A stretch of DNA of 64,000 bases from Tachinus rufipes (taxonomy: Eukaryota; Arthropoda; Insecta; Coleoptera; Staphylinidae). The notes below the pieces were generated by a model, which was not told where the DNA came from, ran no database searches, and saw nothing but the letters and a program-made list of their open reading frames with translations. Shown in pieces: positions 36,450 through 47,430 of this stretch (positions within the stretch are counted from its first letter, which is position 1; the number at the start of each line of letters is the position of its first letter). Made by a program: the position numbers and the translations under genes. The DNA is taken from NCBI GenBank assembly GCA_963932245.1, contig OZ010742.1, positions 111,151,563 to 111,215,562 on the forward strand, given 5' to 3'.

Positions 36450-37487
36450 TTTAATGATGACACCGAAACCCTTTTCTTTTTTGCAATGTATGTAACGCAA
36501 TTAGTCATAGATTTCAACAATATTTTAATTTTGGTAATTTTAGTGTTTGCATGATTTGAAATAGCAAGAAATAACACTGTCATTATAAAGAATTAATTGA
36601 GGTTGCATTGTTTACTTATTAGCACAAACGTTTTTGACGCTGTTTTCTATGCAGGCAATAAAGAGATCTTACGGACTAATCCCAGATTCTGATGAAAATC
36701 AAATGTATCCGTGCTTGCTACACGTTGAAAAGACATAATATGTTCAGAACGCATCAGAAAATGTATCGACTCAAGTCTACGGTGGGCGCAAACGCCGATA
36801 ATTTATGGTATTTGATGTTGGATTTTGCAACATTTTATTCTGGTTTGTGTAAGAAACTTATATTATATAGGAACTTTCAAACATAATTGCAAAATACTTA
36901 CTGGAAACATTCTGATACTTTCACAAGTCTGCCTTACTGTATAATGCCCAATCACATTGTGTTTATTATTTGTTCTAACGTACATACTGATATCTTGAAT
37001 GCTCGCTTGATATAGTCTTAGACCATATACCTTTATAAACCTTTTGTTGACGCTGTAAATCCAGCATAATTGGTGCGTGTGACGTCAGTTGTTTGACAAG
37101 AACGCGATAACAAGAAGTTTGGTGTAAAATACGTGTATAAAAACAGATTTTTTCGCATTTAATTTACCAAAATATCTACGACGTTACTAAATAATTTAAT
37201 TAACAAACAAGTGCTGTTTGATAAATGACAACAAATAATTTTAACATTAAATTATTGATATTAAAAATAAAATTATTTTGTAAATAATATTGATGATTAA
37301 TATTGATGTATACATTTGTACAAAGGCTATTTTTTAAGTTTTGTTAAGCTGGCAAAAACGGATAAAAGAGATTAAAAAACTTTTATTCTACACAAGAGTT
37401 ATACACGGGTTTTAACTCCTCGTTACTGTTGAACTGCTGTTTTTCTAAACATTTTTTTTTTCATCTTAGTAAGCAAATAGAAATCGC
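36450..37487. other. No supported gene
   Basis: AT-rich. A TGACGTCAGTTG string at about 37081 recurs near 38110 in the same orientation; the flanks differ, so I do not call an element. Confidence 0.4.
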
Positions 37488-37490
37488 TTA

Positions 37491-37855
37491 TGCCCGTACT
37501 AATAGTCAAAGATTAAATCTCGAATTGAACATGGATTCATGAATCTGAGATTCATTTTGATAGTCGTTGATTGGCTCTAAGCTAATTCACGGATATTGTG
37601 ACGGTGCGGAACGAGTAGAAAACTATGCAACCGTCAATATAATTCTAGATTCAAATAATCTTAGAACCACCCAAGATTATTTGAATATTGATGGTTGCAT
37701 AGTTTTCAACTTGATCCGAGAATTAAGCGAGGAATACATTGACCAAATGCAACTAAAGTTGCCGTCACAATATCCGTGAAATGGCTAAGAGCCAATCAAC
37801 AAATAGCAAAATGAATCTCGGATTCATGAATCCACTGTGACTATTAGTACGGGCA
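37491..37855. mobile_element. Foldback MITE, 365 bp, flanked by TTA
   Basis: Perfect 17-bp tips: TGCCCGTACTAATAGTC at 37491 and its reverse complement ending at 37855. Inverted pairing continues with mismatches for about 110 bp (GGATTCATGAATC, TTGATTGGCTCT, CACGGATATTGTGACGG). A second inner pair (AAACTATGCAACCGTCAATA against its partner near 37690-37710) folds around CCACCC, so nearly the whole unit is one long hairpin. TTA flanks both ends (37488-37490 and 37856-37858), the target duplication expected of PIF/Harbinger-type elements. The 70-codon frame at 37567-37779 is an accident of the palindrome. Confidence 0.9.
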
Positions 37856-38775
37856 TTAGTGTTAAGTCCGAGTTGAAGCGGATGGTCAAACAACTCCTAT
37901 CCAAAATTCTTGAGCATTTTCTTTGTTGTATTTATCTTTAAAAAAACAATTTTTGATGACAACATGCCTCTCTTTTTGTTTTGTATTACTCTTCGTAAAC
38001 ATTTAAGGTAATACTATTGCGCAAACGCCTCTTCAATATAACAAACTGAGTATTTATTGCAATTAAACGATAAATTACTCATAGGGCCCGTGTCTACAAG
38101 TATCGCGTGACGTCAGTTGTAGGCATAAAACGTAAAGCATGACCCAGTAACGAGCAAAAAATAGCACACGGCGCATTTATAAGTGTGTATGGTGTATATA
38201 TGGTAAAAATATATAATATTATTTTTGTTGAACGCTGTTTATGTTAAACTCAAAAGTAATAAACAAGCCGATCAAGCCAGGCGGCAAGTGCGGTTTAGAC
38301 TAAATAAGTATTCCTGTGAAATTGAATGGTTTTAAAAAATAAATGAATTTAAAGATTTTTTAGGGATTGGCAACAAAAATGAGATTGCTTAATGTCGTCT
38401 ACGCATAAAGTTCACTAACTAACTTTTATCTAATCTTGAAGGGCAACCCGCAAACAGAGTGTTAAACGTAAAATCTTTAAAAAATAATCTATCTTTAGGT
38501 GAAATGTGTTAACTCCACAACTAAATTGGTCAATCTTTTTTATATGATAAGTAGTTCCTTTTGACAAACACTCAAGATATCATGAAAAAAAAAAACATAA
38601 AAAGAAGATATAACATTAAACACAGTGTGTGGTTGTTGTACTACAATAAGCTAACTTGAGTCATAGAAGACTCTTGCAAAAAACCCTTTCAACAATTTAA
38701 AAGTTGTTCGTGAGCACCTTAACTATCAACTTTAACAAATACTTCACCAATAAGTCAAAATTTTGTCTAATACGT

Positions 38776-39250
38776 TGTGATAATCCAGCACGTGTTTGCG
38801 AAAGTTTCGGCAAACGGTGTTCTATTTTTGCAGTACAAGAAGTCTAAAGATTTGGTGGCGGCTCTATAATAGTTTGAGGTGAAATAAGTCTCAAAGGAAA
38901 AACCAACCGTTACATTGATAGTGTACTAGAAGAATATGTTGTACCTGCAGTTTGGTGTAGGTCAAAATTTTATATTCAAAATAATGCAAAATCACATATT
39001 GCAGCCATCACTATAAACTTCATACAAAATTAAAAAATTTATACTATGGATTGGACCCAGATTTAGTCTCGACTCAAACCCTATCAAACATGTTAGAGAT
39101 TTATTGAATAAAAAATTAAGTAGCCCAAAAATTCTCTAGCATCTAGAAGAATGGAAAAATATACCCCAGGAAAATCTTTGAAAAATCATACAAAACATGT
39201 CAAGAAAAAAAAAAAGTTATACAGTTATTCCTGCTGATAGAGGACACACG
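38776..39250 (+). pseudogene. Tc1-like transposase, C-terminal remnant
   Basis: This is the relic of a Tc1/mariner-superfamily cut-and-paste transposase. One frame reads DNPARVCESFGKRCSIFAVQ, a stop, then RFGGGSIIV and, after another stop, GEISLKGKTNRYIDSV (38840-38925), the FGGGSIMVWG.I block of Tc1 proteins. Then come YVVPAV and FYIQNNAKSHIA (about 38968-39003), matching the DNA.PH catalytic block with the second Asp changed to Asn. After a frameshift the block DLNPIEH.W is recognisable as SNPIKHVRDLLNKKL (about 39075-39120). Stops and shifts make it dead. Terminal inverted repeats were not found. Confidence 0.75.
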
Positions 39251-40603
39251 CAACATTAAACTTTGCACAAATTCAGTTTTTCAGTTATTTCATATATTAA
39301 GAATAAATCATTACTTGAGTGTAAATTTAATAATATAATAAAACAAAATATGTACTTTTAAGAATTCAATTTTTTTATCTGAATATTGTTTTTACAATTT
39401 TCATTAATCATGCCTAATGATGCCACTGTGTGGCAAAACATGTAACAATTTTTTACATAATTTTATGATACTCTAAAGCACCTGTGTTTTAATTATTATT
39501 TTAATATGTAGTTTCATCACGTATCCGTCGCATCAATTCATTAAAAAAATTATGTTACAGTTTATTAAAAAGAATAAGTTAAATGTAAATCTTGATCTTC
39601 CACTTAATTTATGTTTATTAATTTAATTGTCTAAATGCACTAGCGTAAAGTTAAAGCTCTTCTTTTTCTTTAAGCTTCATTTTAATAACTTACTATGCTT
39701 ATTTTCTTAAGCGGTATAATTTAAAAACTATTAATAATTTACACAGAATCAAATAACTGGGTCAATCTAACAAACATCGTTTGATAATAATATAACTACA
39801 AACACAAAATAAATAAATAATTTTAAAAACGTATCTATTATTAATAAAAGGTACTAAATATACGTAAAGATTAAAATTTTATAAAAATAAATCATATGCA
39901 CATTCCATAAGTGTAAATTTAGGGTATTAAGGAACTTTATTTTTGGATACACAGACTGAATATAATTAAAATTATTATCCCTGGCTGCTAACAAAAGGGC
40001 GATATTATCAGTGTCCTTTTAGTTTTATGTCACGAGATTAACATTTCGCTGCGTTCTATTCATAATCGCATTAATTAGAATTTTCTTTATTGTAATTTTA
40101 TGCAGCGACAAACGAAAATTCTCATGGGGTTATTTCATTTTATCCAATTAACATTTATTTGAGAATGTGGACACAATTTTTACATTGGTTAATTGTTTAT
40201 AAATAATTCTACTGACAACACACGTAATTCCTGTATTATTATGTACATATAATTTTTATTCATTTCTAAATATGTTTATGTAAACTAAATATAATTTTAT
40301 TTGCGCTTGATATAATCAAGTTATATTCTTTCTGATTTATTTAAATATACATACAAAATGTTTGTGATGTAAGATATTTACACTTTTTGTTTAACTTGGC
40401 AGAATCAATCGATTTACAATCCCCATATAAACATGTTTTGTTAGTTCACTGTAACTCGAACAAAGAATGTTGTCTTGTTTAACTTTATACTTTTGTGTAA
40501 ACATGTATCTTTTCTGATTACTTATATCCCAAAAAAAAATAAAAAAAAATAATACAAATAAAAACAGTTTAAACTGCATCACTTTATTTAAAGTAATTTT
40601 ATT

Positions 40604-40658
40604 GGTTGTTCAAAAACTTTAACTGTATCAATTTGACAGTTAAAGTTTTTGAACAACC
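40604..40658. repeat. Perfect 23-bp inverted repeat with 9-nt loop
   Basis: The left arm GGTTGTTCAAAAACTTTAAC plus TGT (40604-40626) is the exact reverse complement of 40636-40658; the loop is ATCAATTTG. The arm resembles a mariner-type terminal repeat, so this could be two transposon ends left after almost complete internal deletion. No target duplication is clear. Confidence 0.85.
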
Positions 40659-41819
40659 TTAAATGATAAAAGTTTTGGTAGTTGTAGGTATGAGTCTTCG
40701 AAATGAAATAGAACTTTTTTTGACACACACATACAATGTAATAATAAATATAAATTAATAATTAAAACAAACGTTGTTTGAGTTTGAATGATTTATTTGA
40801 TAAACTGCGACATGTTTCACCACACATTTGCATTATCAGGCAAATGATTAATATTAATTACGTGTTATAAGTTATTATACAAACTGATCGAAATAAAAAA
40901 AAAATAAATGTGGTTCATTCTGATTAGTGCAAACAGTATTCAAAAAGGAGTATATTCATAATTTTTTAATTAATATTGTTTCATATTATGATAAAACTTT
41001 AGATTTACAGACTTTTACTTTGCAGACCATCTATTAAAATTGCTAACAAGCAGTAGGAACTATTGTGTCAATCTTATTAGTATTTTAGTATATTGCTGTC
41101 GTCAAATATTTTACTTAACAGACTGCACGAAACCTATTCAAATGTAAAACCATTTTGCAATCAAACTTCGTAAATGCATTTTATTTAAAATCAATCGCTT
41201 TAATTAAAATTTCGATTCGTTTTGTAAGTAATTAAATAATTTAGTCAATGCAACTACTAATGCACAAATACCGATTCAAACATTATGTATTCATTTAAAA
41301 CAGATTAAACCAAAACCAATTCGTTTCATTCTCTTTGGTGGTCTATATTACTTATTAATGTATTTATCAAATTTATTCGGTTTTGTAAAATTATTTGATT
41401 AATAAAAAATATGCTTATTTGTTTTACTTTTACCATCAATTTCAAATATTTTATAAACTAAATGATAATATTCAGATGGCTATAAGCAAATTTAAATAAT
41501 TAAAACAAATTTATATAAAATTTACTTATGTAATTACAAAAGTTAAACTTTCAAGCTATGCTTAAATAAATCAAACCCCGAACAAAATTATTTCGGACGG
41601 TAAGAGAAGAAATAATAATAATAAAAGATTTACAAAGTATGTTATTTTAGCATAAAATCCTTAATTGTTTTACCTTTATAATCAAATTCAAATATTTTAT
41701 AAAGTAAATCATAATGTAAATTTTAAAGTAGATAAAAGTTAAATTAATTTAAATAATTAAACAATTTGTTTGGAAGCTAAAAAAATAAATAAAATAATAA
41801 AAGATTTACAGATTGTTAA

Positions 41820-42085
41820 TCGATTAAATTGAACGCACTTGTGCTTGGTGCCGAGAGACATGACTTTGGGCAATGTCATGTACGATATATGCGTACAGGT
41901 GTTCTCATCTTACCTTTTCGTGCGGGTAGTGCAAAATCGATGTTGCTCAATTAATTAAAGCTTCTTAATAAATAAAACTTAATTAACGCATCGGATGTGC
42001 GTGTGTATAAAGATTTCGAAGTGTGTGTTTATGATGGATGATGTAAAACGGCAGCCGCTGTTTCTTCACAAGTGATTGAGGTTAG
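41820..42085 (+). promoter_or_regulatory. Candidate promoter and 5' non-coding exon (weak)
   Basis: This 260-bp patch is distinctly less AT-rich than its surroundings and not repeated in the window. It has a TATA-like GTGTATAAAG near 42002, then a short frame starting ATGATGGATGATG (14 codons, to a TGA) and a donor-like GAG/GTTAGT at about 42080. It would suit an untranslated first exon of a plus-strand gene, but no coding exon is attached. Purely a composition and signal argument. Confidence 0.2.
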
Positions 42086-43019
42086 TAAATAAATCCGGTC
42101 GGTGTAACAAACAAGAACATACTTACGTGTGATTTGTTAGTTTTGGTTTCTTATACTGTCAATTGAACGTTTATTTTTATAGACATTTTGTTGAATTACT
42201 AATTAGAATACTGAAATAGTATAGAAACGCAGCTTGTTTAATTTAGGTTTATTTATAGTTTACAGCAAGAGGTACAATTTGTCGCATAATACATGTATGG
42301 TATCTCTTAACAATATGATTTTATCGCAGATCTGACCTGACCTGAGCAAGGTCTGTTTACATTTCCATAGAGTTAACAATTTAGATAAACTATGGGTATT
42401 ATAATAGATGTTCACATAATGATTGATGATTAAGCATTTGCACCAAAGCCTCTTTGCGCATTGGCTAATTTTGTGTTATTTGTACAATATACTATTTTTT
42501 AAGTAATGTGTTTATTAAGCAACTAATATTGTTAAGGAAAAAAGTATGTCATTTTATACTTTTCATTGGGCACGTATAATGTGTGCTGATACTTTTTATA
42601 GGGTTCTTAATAATTATGTGCAGTTTAGAAGAAAATATACTTTAATTAATTAATATATTACGTAAACGCTTGGTGTGGTGGTTGCGTGCTTGTTATGTCA
42701 TAACAAAACATTACAAATTATATAAAATTTTGTGGAATTTTATGAATTATTTTATTATTATATTTTTGCAAAAGGAAAATTTGAAATTCCGAAAGCGCTT
42801 TTTAATTTTTGTTTTTTTTTAATAAAATTTTATGTTTTTTTTTATAAAATAATAAAATTAAATTTTTGTGAATAAAAAAAAATTAAATATGCTTTTTTGG
42901 CAAATTTTGTGTACGCACTTTTATAAATTATTGTAATATTATGAAATTTTGAAATTAAAATAAAAGTTTCGACATTTTGTGAAAATTTAAAGCTATCTGA
43001 ATTTTTTTATGATGTTTTG

Positions 43020-45060
43020 GGTTAAACATTGTTCTTTCTTCATATGCTACATGGAATCTACACTAGCCTAGTAGAAGGTGCTCTGGTATGAAATACGTTG
43101 CGTGGCACACATCGGGGTTTTGTTGGTTTTCTACTTTTTTTGTGGTGATCATGTCATGTTGCACTCATAGGCCATATTCAGCTGAATGAGTTGCTATTTG
43201 TAGTATAGCTGGCTTTTATTCTAATTTTGGAGCTTTTTTGAAGAGATGGTAAATGACTTCTGTGGGGTATATAATTACATACTGCATGAATGTGTACTAG
43301 TTAGTGTTTCCGGCACGGAGGTTGGTGGATGTTGGTACAAGGTGACGAGATGCCTAGTGTCCCATCTCGAATTTGTTTGTGTGTGTAGAGTTTTAAAGGT
43401 GCAATGAGCTTTACGTGGTCACCAGCAGTTTTGCTATGTTTGAAGCCGGTGGGGCGCTACCAGAGGTTTTTAGGTTGGACGACGTTGAACTAGCCTGGAA
43501 GCTAGCCAAGTGACCGTCCTGAAGTGCATTGGTGTTATGCCACCAAACACGCAAACATCCGTACATGCATAAATCTTCCACTTTTTTACAAATAGCGAGC
43601 GGAGAGATTATTCCTAGTTTTGTAGTTTTAATTTTATTTTCTTGGCAGGGGTCGACTATCTTAAAGTACGCTTGCTGTTTCTACTGTGGTGCGGCATAGT
43701 TGATTCTACTGTAATAACGAGTTCTGGATATGAACAAGTTATTGAATTTTAGCGGCGGATGCATGTTAAAACACTATGTTAAATTAAATTCAAATTTTTG
43801 AAACCTAAACAAAGTTTGTTTTAATTATTGAGAAGTGATTCTGTGTGTTTGTGTCTATTTGCTAGGTGGATCTTTTTAGTGGTCGTTTACTTGCTTCTAC
43901 TGCGCAATAGAGATGATGCATAGTCTTTATCTGTTTGTGAACATTTGACAATAAACAGTTGATTTTTTGGCAGGCACAACTCAATTTTTTTGAAGATGCG
44001 TGCGGTTGTATGGCTTTGTAGTTTTTGTGCGTTTTGTTGGTGATTTGGCGGCTATCACATGATTAGAGAGGCAATTAGTTAGACTTGGGATTGCAAGGTT
44101 CCGGCGTGGAAGTCTTTGCTGCATCTTGGAAGATGGTAGTTGTGTACAACTTTGAATTTATATTTATATTGTTTAGGTTTTATTTTCTTATGGACTCACA
44201 CAGAATGCAGGGTTTTAATAAAAAACGCATTGTCATGTGTGTTGTATGATGTGATGCGGTATAAAGCCAGCCACAGTGGTCGTACAGAAAGCCTTGACAG
44301 GGTATGAATTGTAGTTTATTTTGGTGTAGATTTTGGAGGAGGAAACTGCGGTGGAGTGGTCGATGGACAAGATTGGTAGTTATACGGAAGTTGCAGCATT
44401 ACCGCGGTTCTACACATTGGTCCAACCATAGACTCAATTCAAGTTGGCTTGACATAAAACTGCTGCGTTGGTGCTAACCTGCGGCATGTGGTTTACACAA
44501 TTTTAGACTTACTTACTTGAACAAATTTAGTATTATGTACTGGGCTACACGTACTCCGCCTACAGTTTGGCCAAATTATGGCTTTATCATCGGGGCCAAT
44601 GGTATGATGCCGGCTTTATGGTGTGGATTGTGAAATAAGGTGCCACGAAGATTTTTTGTATTATAGGTCTTAACCTGATGTGCTATTAAATATTAATTTA
44701 CTCACTAGATTGTTTTGTATGTGGGGGTTTTGTGGTTTTGGGCTGCTGCTAGACTTGCATCTACGATATCTCAATAGATTCGGTAATAACTTTGTTGGCG
44801 AGCGGTTGCCCAAATTTTGATGCTGTTTTGTCTGATGAGTTGCCGTATTTGATTGTTGGTTTTTGGGATCAAGACTTTTTGTTCTATCTGAAAATTACAA
44901 AACTTTCAACAATACCTACTTTAAGCAAGTCGGTATTGATACTAATTGACGGGTTCTTGATTATTAAAACTGTAATAACTCTATGGCGCTCAGCATTCCA
45001 GTCTAGTTCTCTAGGTTCTGGATTCTCTTTAATGCTTCCAGCGTGGTTTTGTTGAGAGTA
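43020..45060 (-). other. G/T-rich compositional island, possibly a decayed gag-like element
   Basis: The plus strand becomes strongly G+T rich and clearly richer in GC than its neighbours. No intact frame exists. The minus strand is correspondingly A+C rich and yields short hydrophilic, Pro/Thr/Lys-rich pieces (for example TTPPQFPPPKSTPK near 44345), which look like parts of a retrotransposon gag, but I cannot find an ordered set of motifs or zinc knuckles. The 87-codon plus frame at 44792-45055 is probably chance. Confidence 0.25.
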
Positions 45061-45189
45061 TTTTGTTTTCTACTTTGAAAAACCGCGCATTGAAATTTAC
45101 AAAGAAATTACCTTGGATCTGTTGAATCATTCCTTATACTTGGTTATATAAAATATCTGAAAAAAAATGTTGTTAATCAAATTTATTAC

Positions 45190-46150
45190 ATTTCATCACA
45201 AATAATTAACTATATTAATAATACTTCTTTATTCACAGTAAAAGGTAAACCATTTATATCTACACTATAATATATAAATAAAGATATACATCAACTAAAA
45301 TATTATACTTAAAATACATAAAAACAAGTTTAATCTAAAATACAATTTAGGTACACAATTCAATTGCGACCTAAACTGCAATTTGGTACAAAACCAATTA
45401 AAATTACTTATCAAACAATTTGCTAGTTTACATATCCTAACAAGTAGGTTGTTGCACCCGTAATTTGTAGAATGTGTAAATTCTCTAAACAATAGCATCT
45501 GCCTGGTACGTCGATTGCTAATAGGAATACTGAATGGTAGAGATGCAAGAAGCCCAGTCTACTTTAGACATCACTAGTCCACGCAAAAACGAAAGATCAG
45601 CCCTTTTGCGACGAAGTTTTAGTAGTGGCAAATTGTACAAACATGTAATGTAGTTGCGATCAAAATCAACCGCTAAAATTCTCAATTTATAAGATAATTA
45701 TCTATCAAACTTATTTTGAAATTGTTCAATACTTTGAATATGAATTTCGTAAGACGGGCACTAGACTGACGGAGCATATTCTAAATGAGAGCGCACCAAA
45801 GAACAATAAAGTAATTTGAGCGATAAATCTGCTGACAATCTGTAAACAAAATCTAGCATTTTTATAGCTCGGTTACACATATAGTTAATATGCTCGATAA
45901 ATGTGAGTTTGTGATCAAAGATTACGCCCAAGTCTTTTATTTGAGAGACTTGTTTCAATGGTTTATGATTAATATCATAACCGTAAGGTATTTTATTCAG
46001 TGTCTTATTTAAACTAATTGAAAAACATTTGTTAACGTTAAAAAAAAGATAATTATTATGACACCAAGCATTTACGGAATCTAAATCTCGTTGTAACAGG
46101 TGTGAAGCATTGTCTTTGTTATTTGCCTATTTTTTAAATTGTTCTGATAC
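45190..46150 (-). pseudogene. LINE reverse transcriptase, C-terminal half, minus strand
   Basis: On the minus strand from about 46130: LLQRDLDSVNAWCHNNYLFF, then FNVNKCFSISLNKT (about 46110-46005), followed by IKDLGVIFDHKLTFIEHI (about 45940-45887), MCNRAIKMLDFVYR and LLYCSLVRSHLEYAP. These are the primer-grip and thumb blocks of a Jockey/CR1-group RT. After a stop, FQNKFDR and further pieces run to about 45300. The catalytic part is missing, so this is a truncated fragment lying head to head with the LINE that starts near 46.19 kb. Confidence 0.75.
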
Positions 46151-46192
46151 AGATAATATAATATCACAATAATCATGTTAAATTCAAACTAA

Positions 46193-47407
46193 AAAAAAAA
46201 AACAAGTTTATCTCAAAAATTGTCGAAAACTCGAAAACAAAAACAAGAAGCTGATGATAATAAACCTACTAAAATTCGTAACAACAGTTTAAATATAAGT
46301 TACGTTTCTATTGTATACCGAGATAAAAATATTAAAAAATATAATAAAACTGAAGACAATAAAAAGGATTTGTCTGAGATAAATAACTTGCTTAGACATG
46401 AATTAGCAAAAGTTAATAGTGAAAATACCGAGTTAAGAGAACAAAATAAACAACTTAAAACCAACAACTACGCATTACAATCGGAACTCAAATTAAAAAC
46501 TAATGTTATTACATCGTTTCAACAGACATTGGACTTAAACTTAAATTTTAAACATGAAAACATAGAAGTAAAACAGAAAATTGATAAACTTCAGATTAAA
46601 ATAGACAATACGCAACCAATTAGTAAAGTCCAGTTAAAAACTACAGCTGCAGAGCATATAACATTTAAAATCAATAATAACCCCATCAAAACAGTGAATA
46701 GTAACACAGGGAAATTATTAATATTAGCGGATGGTCATGGTAGAGATTTAGCACGTATCTTAAATAATAACATCAATAAACAAATTGAAAGTATCTACAA
46801 AACCAATGCAACATTAAGAAATGTCACTAATGATTTAAAATCACTTGTAAGTAACTACACAAAAAATGATTCTATTATCATCATAGGAAGACCAAATGAT
46901 GAATCTCAAATATTAGAAGTAGATACTATCAATGAAATAATAAGCGCAACTTCACATACAAATTTAGTATTGTCACAATTACCTTATAGATTTGACAAAA
47001 TAACACCGACATCGTTTTATAATACATATTTATATAATGAAGCTCTCAAAAAAATTGCAATGTTGCATGAACATGTTGAAATTTTAAATTTTAATGAAAA
47101 CCTCAATAGAAGTGACTTTACACAACATGGTCACTACTTAAATTCGAAAGGAAAACGCAAGCTTTGTTTTACAATTATAAACAGTTTAAACTTTAAAAAC
47201 AACACCAAAATTGCATTAAATAGAACTGAATTAAAACAAAATAACTGTGATAAAATAATTGATATAGAAACCGTACCGAAAACTAATGGAAACGAAAATA
47301 TTCAGCAAATATCTTCCGTTCTGGACAACACCATATCTAATTTTAATAATATAGACGAACAATCAAATTTTGCAAACAGTACTAGTTTTTTAGACCAGAC
47401 CATAAAA
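46193..47407 (+). CDS. LINE ORF1 protein: coiled coil plus SGNH-like domain
   Basis: About 396-405 codons without a stop. The frame has no ATG near its start: the position usually taken as start (46220) is TTG, probably a mutated ATG, so translation today is doubtful. Residues here count from that TTG. A basic N-terminus is followed by a Lys/Glu/Asn/Leu-rich coiled coil at about 50-130. Then comes an SGNH-hydrolase-like fold: LLILADGHGRDLARIL (166-181) as block I, IIIGRPNDES (220-229) as block III and DFTQHGHYLNSKGK (299-312) as block V. In block I the nucleophilic Ser of GDSH is Gly (ADGH), so the esterase would be inactive. SGNH-type ORF1 proteins are known in CR1-group LINEs, where they are thought to help ribonucleoprotein formation or membrane contact. 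Confidence 0.75.
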
Positions 47408-47430
47408 TAAATATTGGAATTGAAAGTAAA

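Larger units (their letters stand above)
39265..43015. other. AT-rich DNA with small repeats, no supported gene
   Basis: Mostly featureless AT-rich DNA. A diverged duplication is visible: TTCAAATATTTTATAAA.TAAAT occurs near 41440 and 41690, and AATAAAAGATTTACA near 41620 and 41800. A perfect hairpin (40604-40658) and a less AT-rich patch (41820-42085) are listed separately. Confidence 0.5.

Noticed and set aside
37567..37779. 70-codon frame inside the foldback element
   Set aside because: Created by the palindrome; both halves are reverse complements and no family motif is present.
37075..38125. TGACGTCAGTTG twice, considered as ends of an element or CRE sites
   Set aside because: Only the 12-bp string is shared and the palindromic core is common; flanks differ.
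46220..46222. TTG start of the 396-codon ORF1
   Set aside because: Not a eukaryotic start; used only because the frame is open. The native ATG is probably mutated or lost.
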